A stretch of 20,230 nt of DNA from CAZSAL01 sp964604825 (GTDB lineage: Bacteria; Elusimicrobiota; Elusimicrobia; 2-01-FULL-59-12). The DNA lies in the NCBI GenBank assembly GCA_964604825.1, contig CAZSAL010000048.1, positions 1-20,230 on the forward strand, in the 5' to 3' direction. The position numbers and the translations under genes were made by a program. Of this stretch, positions 7,510 through 14,434 are shown piece after piece (position 1 is the first letter of the stretch; the number at the start of each line of letters is the position of its first letter). The notes under the pieces are model-generated. The model searched no databases, was not told the DNA's origin, and saw nothing but the letters and a program-made list of their open reading frames with translations.

Positions 7510-8248
7510 TTCCCATATTCCGCAGCTTGACCGCCCTCTGCCAGGCTGCACGCGCGGAGAGCCCGGCATAGATCAGGCCCGCCTGGCCGTCAAGCCATGC
7601 GCCCTTCAAAATGATTCGGGAAAACAGCTCCCAAACCGGACGCAGACAGTCAGTCCAACGGAACCGCCGTCCGGCCGCCCATACCTGCCGCGCCGACAGA
7701 GTCGTATAGAAGTCGCACTTCGAATTATATTCCTCTATCGAAGCGTAGGAAAAATGGTCAAGCGGAGCCTTCAGCCGCGCCACCGGGCCGTTCACCTCAA
7801 TCGATTCGTGGACCGCTACGGGCTTAAACCGTCCAGCCTCCCTGCGGAAAAGGCGCAGAACACAGTCATTTCCCACTCCGCCGAAACGCAGGCGCTGGCC
7901 GAGGAAATAAAACCGTCGGCGCACTTTGAATCCCGCGATCATACAGGGATTTTCAACGGCTCTCCTTATCTCTGAAGCCAGATCGGGCGTGACACGCTCA
8001 TCCGCGTCTACAGACAAGACCCATTCGCCCGTTGTCTGTTCGAGCGCATACTGTTTCTGCGGACCAAATCCAGAAAATTCGCGGCTATAAACCTTCGCGC
8101 CTGCGGCCAGACATATCTCAGGCGTTCCATCCGTAGATTCATTGTCAACAACGACAATCTCGTCAACGAGGCCCTTAAGGCCGGCGAGGCATCCTTCGAT
8201 ATCCGGTTTCTCATTCTTCGTGATGATGAAAGCGCTCAGACGAACCAT
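7502..8248 (-). CDS. GT2 family glycosyltransferase, LPS core (WaaE/KdtX-like)
   Basis: The 248-residue product is a GT-A fold family 2 glycosyltransferase. It has LSAFIITKNEKPDIEGCL at the N-terminus, VDEIVVVDNESTDGT for nucleotide binding, and SVDADERVTPDL with the DxD metal site. The region GFKVRRRFYFLGQRL...GNDCVLRLFRRE..RF, followed by HESIEV and a hydrophobic amphipathic C-terminus, resembles WaaE/KdtX proteins that add glucose to core heptose. The acceptor is inferred from this resemblance and the neighbours. ATG at 8248 is preferred to ATG 8281: it has CAGG seven bases upstream and follows the GT4 stop by four bases, whereas the earlier ATG has no ribosome site and would overlap by 29 bases. 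Confidence 0.85.
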   Translation of the reverse strand: MVRLSAFIITKNEKPDIEGCLAGLKGLVDEIVVVDNESTDGTPEICLAAGAKVYSREFSGFGPQKQYALEQTTGEWVLSVDADERVTPDLASEIRRAVENPCMIAGFKVRRRFYFLGQRLRFGGVGNDCVLRLFRREAGRFKPVAVHESIEVNGPVARLKAPLDHFSYASIEEYNSKCDFYTTLSARQVWAAGRRFRWTDCLRPVWELFSRIILKGAWLDGQAGLIYAGLSARAAWQRAVKLRNMGNG

Positions 8249-8252
8249 GGGA

Positions 8253-9308
8253 TTACCTGATCTCCCGCCAGGCTTGTTCATAGACCGATTCGGTCTTACT
8301 TACGAAATCCGGCAGATTAAAATATTTCTCAACCCGCGCGCGGCCTTTTTCTCCCATGGACTCTATAAGCTTTCCATTATTAAAAAAACGCGATAAGGCG
8401 CTGGCCAGATCAGGAGCGTCTTTTGGTTCCACCAGTATACCGGTTTGACCGTCTTCAACAATTTCCGGCAGGCATCCTACTCTCGTGGCCACAACCGGCC
8501 GTCCGGAGGCCATCCATTCCAGCGCAACCCTTGAAACAGCCTCACTTCCGGTTGAGGCGATCACGCCTATCGAACATTCAGCCATGGCCGCCTGAACATC
8601 TTTCTGGAACCCCAAGAATTCAACCATGTGATGTACCCGCAGGCGCCAGGCATCGTCCCTGAGATCGCTTTGCTTGACATTTTCTTCCTGGCCCATAATC
8701 CTTATTCGAAAATCGCCAAAAATGCGGCGCAGGATCGCCGCCGCTTCCAGAAGATACCTGTGTCCCTTAACAGGATCCAGGCGGGCCATAATCCCCAAAA
8801 CCGGAGTATCCGGAAAGGTTTTCACCTGGAAATTTTGGACATCAAGTCCCTGGTAAATCGTGACAACTTTTGATTCCGGCACGCGCAGCGTTTTTACGAA
8901 CCCGTCGCGAATATAGTCTGCAGCCGCTATCACTCGGTGAGTATGGTTATAAAGGAATTTCGAGCCAACCCTCCGGCGCACGGAGCGGGCGTCGGCGCGA
9001 GTGCGCACGACTGCAATTTTTTGTCCCAGAGACGCGGCGACAGCCAGGCTATGGGTGCTGCCGGTATGCGCATCAAGTATCTGTACACCCTGATCTTTCA
9101 AGAACCGCCGCAACGGGTTCAACCGCCTGATAGTGGCAAGCGGAACGGTTTTCAGCCCAAGGCGCTGCGCTTTCAGCCATGGCTTCTGCCCCGGCAAAGC
9201 AGAGATAAATACTTCATGTCCCTTGTGCTGGAGTCCCTGAGAAAGAGCCAGCGCATAGTGCGCCAGACCGCTGTCCCAGGGAATATCAATAAACTGGAGT
9301 ATTCTCAC
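8253..9308 (-). CDS. GT4 family glycosyltransferase
   Basis: This 351-residue GT-B glycosyltransferase of family 4 (WaaG-like in position) transfers a sugar from a nucleotide donor, probably to the LPS core. Visible parts are the N-terminal VRILQFIDIPWDSGLAHYAL, the acceptor-domain DAHTGSTHSLAVAAS, the linker VLGIMARLDPVKGHRYLLEAA and the EX7E-type donor motif SEAVSRVALEWMASGRPVVAT, followed by GCLPEIVEDGQTGILVEP. GTG at 9308 is chosen because GGAGG lies eight bases upstream and the Rossmann strand follows at once. The frame stays open 41 codons further, but that stretch is a palindromic element. The GTG follows the preceding stop by one base. Donor and acceptor sugars cannot be told. Confidence 0.87.
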   Translation of the reverse strand: MRILQFIDIPWDSGLAHYALALSQGLQHKGHEVFISALPGQKPWLKAQRLGLKTVPLATIRRLNPLRRFLKDQGVQILDAHTGSTHSLAVAASLGQKIAVVRTRADARSVRRRVGSKFLYNHTHRVIAAADYIRDGFVKTLRVPESKVVTIYQGLDVQNFQVKTFPDTPVLGIMARLDPVKGHRYLLEAAAILRRIFGDFRIRIMGQEENVKQSDLRDDAWRLRVHHMVEFLGFQKDVQAAMAECSIGVIASTGSEAVSRVALEWMASGRPVVATRVGCLPEIVEDGQTGILVEPKDAPDLASALSRFFNNGKLIESMGEKGRARVEKYFNLPDFVSKTESVYEQAWREIR

Positions 9309-9309
9309 G

Positions 9310-10875
9310 CTATCTTCCTCCCCCCTCGAGGGGGAGGACTGAGGTGGGGGGCGTCCCCCCATCCTTACCTTCCCCCGCAAGGGGGGAAGGAGTCGAAACT
9401 TCTTTTTCCCATTGCTGACGCACGGCTGCAAAAACTTCCTCCGTGGAAATCCGCTTCATGCATTCAAAATGGCCCAGCGGGCAGCGGTCCGATCCGTGCA
9501 GACCGCAGGGGCGGCATTTCAAATCCTTTTCGATAACTACATGCCCATTTCCGTAAGGAAAAAACCCAAGTTCTTTTGTTGTCGGGCCGAAAATAGCCAC
9601 CACAGGCACTTGCCCGGCCACGGCTATGTGCATCGGGCCGGAATCATTCGTCAAAAATACGCTGCAGCGGGATATCGCAGCAATTAACTCCCGCAACAGA
9701 GTCTTTCCTGACCAGTCCACAGCATTTTCTTTCATCGCTCTGCGCACCGCTTCTACTGCAGGACGATCTTTCAGACCGCCAAAAAATACCACTTTCGCTC
9801 CCAGATCGCGTACCGCCCGGTCGGCAACTTCCGCAAATCGTTCCGGCAACCATCTTTTGGTTGCCCAAACTGATCCTGCGTTAATTCCAAGAATTCTCTC
9901 CCCCCTGATAATACCCTCAGCAGAAAAGCGCTCTTCCACAATTCTACCGGCGTCAGCATCGGCAGATAGGCTCAATCCTCCGGAATACTTTTCCGCCCCC
10001 ACCGCTTTTAGAAGAGCCAGGTTGCGTTCCACATCGTGAACTCCCCACTCAAACGGGACGATATCCGTTAAAAACAACTTCCCCTGGCTTGAAGAAAAAC
10101 CTATGCGCCTGGGAATCCCCGCCAGCCAGGCTAACAGAGCGCTCCGCATAGAGCGGTGCGGCACAAATGCGGCGTCAAAGCGGCGCTTGCGCAAGTCCCC
10201 GGCAAACCGCAGCATGGCTGGGAATGAACGCTGACTCCCGCGCTTGTCATACGTAATAACTTCTGAAATTCCCGGATGCTTCGCGAAAACGTCAGCGGTT
10301 TCCGGCGTACAGACGAGAGATAAATGAGCTTCTGGATATGCGGTACGTAGCCCCTGGATAAGAGGAGTGGTCAGAACCGCATCGCCAAGAAAAGCCGTCT
10401 GGATCAGCACCATGCGCCTGATTGGATCTGCTCCGCGAGGAAAAGCCCCCACCGGGACTCCGGCAGCGGAAAGCGCGCTCCAATATCGTTCAAGAACATG
10501 CCTGCGCAATTCCGCCGAAGAAATGCGCCACCGCACGAACATCCGTCGCGCCAGCGCCGCTTTGCGGTAATGGATTTTTCGTTTTGCGCTGGAAAAAAGC
10601 GTCACAAGCCTTGAGCGCAGGTTGGAATGAAGATCAATTATTATGTCAAATCGCTCCGATCGCACACGCCGGGCCAGCGACAGGATGGATTCTCCCCGTT
10701 TGAGGACCATCACATGGTCTATGGATGTATTCCCGGCAAGAACATCGGCATAATCTTCTTTGACCAAAGACGTGACATGGGCATCCGGCCATGCATTTTT
10801 TAAGGCGGGATACACCGGAGTCGTCAAAACTACGTCCCCCAGAGAAGAAAGACGTATTACCAGGACTTTACGCAC
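9310..10875 (-). CDS. GT9 heptosyltransferase with extra N-terminal Rossmann domain
   Basis: The 521-residue protein is far longer than normal GT9 enzymes (about 330-360). Residues 1-145 form a complete N-terminal GT9 domain (VRKVLVIRLSSLGDVVLTTP, Asp14, up to HVLERYWSALSAAGVPV) with no donor domain after it. A second, full GT9 begins at about 154 (RRMVLIQTAFLGDAVLTTP, Asp165) and includes the donor motif FLTNDSGPMHIAVAGQVPVV (407-426) and the CRPCGLHGSDRC cysteine region. Residues 494-521 are encoded by a palindromic element. GTG at 10875 overlaps the waaA stop by eight bases and has GGGAG upstream. The second unit resembles heptosyltransferase II. The fusion looks like an in-frame deletion between two tandem GT9 genes. 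Confidence 0.87.
   Translation of the reverse strand: MRKVLVIRLSSLGDVVLTTPVYPALKNAWPDAHVTSLVKEDYADVLAGNTSIDHVMVLKRGESILSLARRVRSERFDIIIDLHSNLRSRLVTLFSSAKRKIHYRKAALARRMFVRWRISSAELRRHVLERYWSALSAAGVPVGAFPRGADPIRRMVLIQTAFLGDAVLTTPLIQGLRTAYPEAHLSLVCTPETADVFAKHPGISEVITYDKRGSQRSFPAMLRFAGDLRKRRFDAAFVPHRSMRSALLAWLAGIPRRIGFSSSQGKLFLTDIVPFEWGVHDVERNLALLKAVGAEKYSGGLSLSADADAGRIVEERFSAEGIIRGERILGINAGSVWATKRWLPERFAEVADRAVRDLGAKVVFFGGLKDRPAVEAVRRAMKENAVDWSGKTLLRELIAAISRCSVFLTNDSGPMHIAVAGQVPVVAIFGPTTKELGFFPYGNGHVVIEKDLKCRPCGLHGSDRCPLGHFECMKRISTEEVFAAVRQQWEKEVSTPSPLAGEGKDGGTPPTSVLPLEGGGR
9316..9397. repeat. Composite palindromic element, gene tail and ribosome site
   Basis: Two GC-rich hairpins flank a larger imperfect palindrome. 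One is TCCTCCCCCCTCGAGGGGGAGGA (9316-9338); the other is ACCTTCCCCCGC/AAGGGGGGAAGG (about 9368-9390). The centre GGGGGGCGTCCCCCC (9346-9360) is itself self-complementary. The arms match the other elements in the window. On the minus strand the element encodes the last 28 residues of the upstream heptosyltransferase (TPSPLAGEG and LPLEGGG motifs) and supplies the GGAGG ribosome binding site of the GT4 gene. Confidence 0.75.
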
Positions 10876-12151
10876 GGACAAGATCTCCCAGAATATCAAG
10901 AGTCCGCTTCGTTGCGCCCTGGCCGGACTCGATAGCGGCCCGCGCTTTGCCGCCCATTTCCCTGCGTTCTGCGGGATCACCCAGCAGGCGAATCAGATTA
11001 ACGGCCAAATCAGACAGAGAAACCTGCAGAGCCCCGCCCTGACGGATAAGACGATCAGCTATTCCATGAAAATTATCCATTGATGGACCGAATAGAACAG
11101 GAACGCCGAACACCGCAGGTTCGATAGGATTCTGACCGCCGCGCGGCACAAAACTGCCACCGATCACCGAGATATCAGCCTGACGGTAGGCTTCAAGCAG
11201 ATCTCCCATGGAATCCCACAGTATGTACGGGGCCTTCAAATCCGCCGCCCAGACAGATTTGCGCTGCGCCGCCAGCCCGCGAGATTTCAAAAGTTGCTCA
11301 ACTTCTTCAAGCCGCTCGAGATGACGCGGCGCAATGATTATCCGTATATCCGGGAATTTAACGCGCGCGGCTTCCAGAGCGGGAATAAGCAGATTTTCTT
11401 CCCCTTCACGCGAACTGCCCACTACAACCAGAGGCTTCGCAAAAACAGGGGTATTGTGATGGTCTGACCTGGGAAGAGCGGCAACGAGGTCGTATTTAAG
11501 ATTGCCGGTAACATGAATTTTTTCAGCTGGGATTCCCAGCGCTCGGAAGCGCTCCGCGTCCTGCGGCTGGCGCACAGCCAGCAGGTCCAGGGTATTCCAC
11601 AGAGGCTTCAGGAAAATCCGGAATCTTCTGTAGGAACGGAATGACCGTTCCGATATGCGTCCATTAATCAGCGCCACTCTGGCGCCGGAGCGTCTGGCTT
11701 CCCGCAGAAGGTTCGGCCAGAATTCCGACTCAACGGAAATAAACAATTCGGGATGGATAGCCTTAAAAATTCGCCGTACGATCCAGGGAAGATCAATCGG
11801 CGCGGGAAAAATTTCGTCGGCAATCTTATGCCTTGCCGCCCATTCCAGGGCTTCCGGCGTCAACAGACTTAATGCAATTTTCACTCCCGCGGTATCGGGC
11901 GCCTGCTTCAGAAAGGAGTGAATCGCTTTCACCTCGCCGACTGAAACCGCATGGACCCACCACCAGCGCCCACTTTTGAAGCGGTCGATTCTCGCCTGAT
12001 CAAGGCGCCCCCAGCGTTCCGTACCGAGAGATAACCCTTTAATTACCCGCCGACGCCAGCGCAACAGGACATATCCGGCGACCAGCGGCAGGGCTCCGAT
12101 CAGCACGGAGTTGAACAAACTATAGGTTAATCTTCCCTGATTCTTTTTCAT
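10868..12151 (-). CDS. waaA: 3-deoxy-D-manno-octulosonic acid (Kdo) transferase
   Basis: WaaA (KdtA) transfers Kdo from CMP-Kdo to lipid IVA at the inner membrane; the number added cannot be deduced. The 427-residue protein has an N-terminal membrane anchor (about 9-31) and the WWVHAVSVGEVKA motif (64-76), whose Glu73 corresponds to the family's catalytic base. Further motifs are ESEFWPN (141-147), INGRISERSFRSYRRF (162-177), AVRQPQDAERF, VTGNLKYD (214-221) and GGSFVPRGGQNPIEPAVFGVPV near 320-340. The length and motif order are standard. ATG overlaps the stop of the acyltransferase gene by four bases (ATGA), so the two are translationally coupled. Confidence 0.95.
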   Translation of the reverse strand: MKKNQGRLTYSLFNSVLIGALPLVAGYVLLRWRRRVIKGLSLGTERWGRLDQARIDRFKSGRWWWVHAVSVGEVKAIHSFLKQAPDTAGVKIALSLLTPEALEWAARHKIADEIFPAPIDLPWIVRRIFKAIHPELFISVESEFWPNLLREARRSGARVALINGRISERSFRSYRRFRIFLKPLWNTLDLLAVRQPQDAERFRALGIPAEKIHVTGNLKYDLVAALPRSDHHNTPVFAKPLVVVGSSREGEENLLIPALEAARVKFPDIRIIIAPRHLERLEEVEQLLKSRGLAAQRKSVWAADLKAPYILWDSMGDLLEAYRQADISVIGGSFVPRGGQNPIEPAVFGVPVLFGPSMDNFHGIADRLIRQGGALQVSLSDLAVNLIRLLGDPAERREMGGKARAAIESGQGATKRTLDILGDLVRA

Positions 12152-12735
12152 ACAGCCATCTCATCAGCTTTCACAACAACGCTGTCCAGCGCCGCCTTTA
12201 GTTCCCGGCCTTTAATTTCGAGCGAGTCATCAATACCAATTCTAACCGGCTGTCCGTAGACCATCGCGATCCTGTTAAAGGGCCTGGGCACAATAAATTC
12301 GTCCCAGCCTTTGAAAACCCAGGCTTTTCTGGCTCCGAAGGCGACAGGCACAATAGGGCATCCTGTTTTTTGCGCCAGAAAAAGAACTCCGGGCTGGACC
12401 GTACATCGCGGTCCGCGGGGGCCATCCGGCGTAATAGCCACGCGGTCACCCGAATCGATCACATCTTTCAGCTCCATCAGGGCTTCCATGCCTCCTCTGG
12501 AACTTGAGCCGCGCACAGGCTCAAGACCGAACGACCGGCACACACGGGCGATCAATTCACCGTCTCGGCTCAAAGAAATAAGCGGATGAAGATTGTCTCC
12601 CATGTGCAGATAGGCTAAAAAAACCTGGCGTCCGTGCCAGAAAGCATATATAAATCCCGCGCCCGAACCTTCCAGATCGTCGCGCACCTTGCGGTTGATC
12701 CATTTGATGCGGGATGTGGCGCCGACGAATCGCAA
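12148..12735 (-). CDS. DUF374 lysophospholipid acyltransferase family protein
   Basis: This DUF374/LPLAT-family protein has the motifs AFWHGRQVFLAYL, ISLSRDGELIARVCRSFGL, RGSSSRGGMEAL and AITPDGPRGPRCTVQPG. In the family the HX4-type motif and the DGP region form the acyltransferase site; members often sit next to waaA, as here. A lipid A or Kdo-linked acyl transfer role is therefore likely but unproven. The start given is TTG 12735 (195 residues), but it has no good ribosome site. The frame is open upstream and encodes IKTRLLSFLAVSY, the hydrophobic N-terminus expected for the family. An AGGAA six bases before ATT at 12774 suggests a rare ATT start. Confidence 0.82.
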   Translation of the reverse strand: MRFVGATSRIKWINRKVRDDLEGSGAGFIYAFWHGRQVFLAYLHMGDNLHPLISLSRDGELIARVCRSFGLEPVRGSSSRGGMEALMELKDVIDSGDRVAITPDGPRGPRCTVQPGVLFLAQKTGCPIVPVAFGARKAWVFKGWDEFIVPRPFNRIAMVYGQPVRIGIDDSLEIKGRELKAALDSVVVKADEMAV

Positions 12736-12789
12736 ATAGGATACAGCTAAGAATGACAGAAGTCTGGTTTTAATGATTTTTTCCTAGTG

Positions 12790-13392
12790 CTAAACTGCGG
12801 CTTTCTCGGAACGCGCTGCTGAAGGAGATTTTTTAGGGGAAGTCTTTACAACAGGCACCCATGAAGTCCATAGAATGCGCGAACCGGCAGGCATAACAGC
12901 CGAAGTCTCACCCGCCTTCATTCCGATACGTTCTATCCCGAGAAGCCCGGCCAATGAAGGTAAAAACGACGCCTCGATATCCAACGCCTGCGTCAATTCG
13001 CATTCTTCTTCTTTAGCCTGATCCTGAATCAGCCGAAGAACAAACTGGCCTGCCTGATGAAGCGCTTCCTGCTCGATCGATTTCAGAAGAGACGTCTGCA
13101 AAGGATCAGCGCCGGAGACGGCCCCGGCGGCGGACAGTTGCGGGCCGATCGTTACGGCCGCAAATGAAACAGCCACCGAATTTTCCGGCAAAGGCGACGA
13201 AATGATTTTATTAGCTTCGGCAGGATTCAGACTTGAGAATACCGCGGCAGGCTGAATCAGAGATTTATATTCCTGCACTGCATGCTCTATGGAGGCTTCC
13301 AGAGCGGGGGTAATCTGCAATCCCTGCGCCTTCAACAGGCGGGCAATCTCCCGGTTGCGCAATGTGATTCGGAAATTCTTGATTTTAGTCAA
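12790..13392 (-). CDS. Possible vitamin B12-dependent methionine synthase activation-like protein
   Basis: The 200-residue protein weakly resembles small stand-alone proteins with the methionine synthase activation (corrinoid reactivation) fold. Residues 11-54 (NREIARLLKAQGLQITPALEASIEHAVQEY) match their helical N-terminus. Residues 102-130 (SLLKSIEQEALHQAGQFVLR) match the central helix, and 146-170 (LLGIERIGMKAGETSAVMPAGS) match the segment that contacts S-adenosylmethionine in MetH. The hallmark S-PGYG motif is not seen, so the site may be degenerate. The TTG start is backed by AGGAG about eight bases upstream. It sits between secF and the acyltransferase gene with no obvious functional link. 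The assignment rests on similarity recalled by eye. Confidence 0.5.
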   Translation of the reverse strand: MTKIKNFRITLRNREIARLLKAQGLQITPALEASIEHAVQEYKSLIQPAAVFSSLNPAEANKIISSPLPENSVAVSFAAVTIGPQLSAAGAVSGADPLQTSLLKSIEQEALHQAGQFVLRLIQDQAKEEECELTQALDIEASFLPSLAGLLGIERIGMKAGETSAVMPAGSRILWTSWVPVVKTSPKKSPSAARSEKAAV

Positions 13393-13436
13393 TGCGCTGC
13401 TCCTGATTCTCCGCCACGATCCGGCCGATTGCGTTG

Positions 13437-14372
13437 CTAGACTTTTCTAAACTTGGCGTTTTTACTTGCCAGCTCCGGCACTTTCCGGCGGGACTGCCAT
13501 TCGTAGATGATAGGCGCGGCTACAAAGATCGAAGAATAAGAACCGACAAAAACGCCCCAAAGCATGGCAAAGGCGAAATCATGAATAACGTTACCGCCGA
13601 AGAAAAACAGGACCGCCAGAGTGATGGCGACGGTGCTGGAGGTCATGATCGTTCTTGATAAAGTCTCGTTAACGCTGCGGTTGATGATTTCCGCAAGCGT
13701 CTCTTTTTTCGACAGGCGCAGATTCTCGCGCATGCGGTCATAAATGACTATCGTATCGTTCATCGAATAACCGCCAAGAGTCAGTATGCCGGCGACCACC
13801 GTAATCGATATTTCCTTGTTCATCAATGAAAATAATCCGATCACAGACAACACATCATGCGCCAGCGCCACGATACTGCAGACTCCCCATAACGTGGAAC
13901 GAAAACGGAAGGCGACATAAATAATAATAAGAATGGTGGCCCAGATAATGGCCATGGTCGCCTGGTTGGTCAAAGCCCGCCCTACGGCAGGTCCCACATA
14001 TTCAGCCCGGTCGACAGTCGGTTCGGAGCCGGGGAATTTGGCCGCTACGCTTTGCTGTATCTGCGCCCCAAGATTGCTGGCCGAGATCTGGCTCTGGGGC
14101 AAACGGATAATGACGGATTTTCCCTGAGCGAAATCCTGCAGTTCGGCGTCTTTGAAGCCCGCGGATGCTAGATCCGTACGCAAACTCTTGATGGAAACTG
14201 GCTGCTTGAAACTGATCTGGACGAGCGTCCCTCCGGAAAAGTCAATTCCCATCTTCAGGCCGCCCTTCAGGGCGATTGAAATCAACCCCGCGCCGATCAG
14301 TGTGCCGGAAAAGACAAATGCCCAGTAGCGCTTGCCTATGAAATCGAAATGTGTTTTCTTAAAAAGCTGCAT
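13437..14372 (-). CDS. secF: Protein translocase subunit SecF
   Basis: SecF forms the SecDF complex that uses the proton gradient to help SecYEG complete protein export. The 311-residue protein has an N-terminal membrane segment (about 16-36), the signature GIDFSGGTLVQISF (42-55), a periplasmic domain, and five further transmembrane segments. These include the region ILTLGGYSMNDTIVIYDRMREN and the conserved RSVNETLSRTIMTS helix. An AAGGAG five bases before the ATG gives a strong ribosome site. It follows secD by 62 bases containing a hairpin. Confidence 0.96.
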   Translation of the reverse strand: MQLFKKTHFDFIGKRYWAFVFSGTLIGAGLISIALKGGLKMGIDFSGGTLVQISFKQPVSIKSLRTDLASAGFKDAELQDFAQGKSVIIRLPQSQISASNLGAQIQQSVAAKFPGSEPTVDRAEYVGPAVGRALTNQATMAIIWATILIIIYVAFRFRSTLWGVCSIVALAHDVLSVIGLFSLMNKEISITVVAGILTLGGYSMNDTIVIYDRMRENLRLSKKETLAEIINRSVNETLSRTIMTSSTVAITLAVLFFFGGNVIHDFAFAMLWGVFVGSYSSIFVAAPIIYEWQSRRKVPELASKNAKFRKV

Positions 14373-14385
14373 ATTAACTCCTTAT

Positions 14386-14433
14386 CCGCCACTACACCGT
14401 CGGCGGATTAACCCGCCGACGACTCAATGGCGG
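14386..14433 (-). promoter_or_regulatory. Hairpin between secD and secF
   Basis: A perfect 9-bp stem CGTCGGCGG (14398-14406) / CCGCCGACG (14413-14421) with a six-base loop is enclosed by a second 6-bp stem CCGCCA (14386-14391) / TGGCGG (14428-14433), with six-base bulges on both sides. It occupies most of the 62-base gap and has no T-run after it on the minus strand. It could stabilise or attenuate the mRNA, or be another palindromic repeat. Its role is inferred. Confidence 0.55.
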
Positions 14434-14434
14434 G

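Noticed and set aside
8282..8296. Perfect 15-base palindrome AGACCGATTCGGTCT near the end of the GT4 gene
   Set aside because: It lies in coding sequence 34 bases before the likely GT2 start and has no partner or promoter features; chance is adequate.
9309..9431. Extended N-terminus of the GT4 glycosyltransferase
   Set aside because: These 41 codons are palindromic element sequence overlapping the upstream gene; the GTG at 9308 with GGAGG upstream fits the family start.
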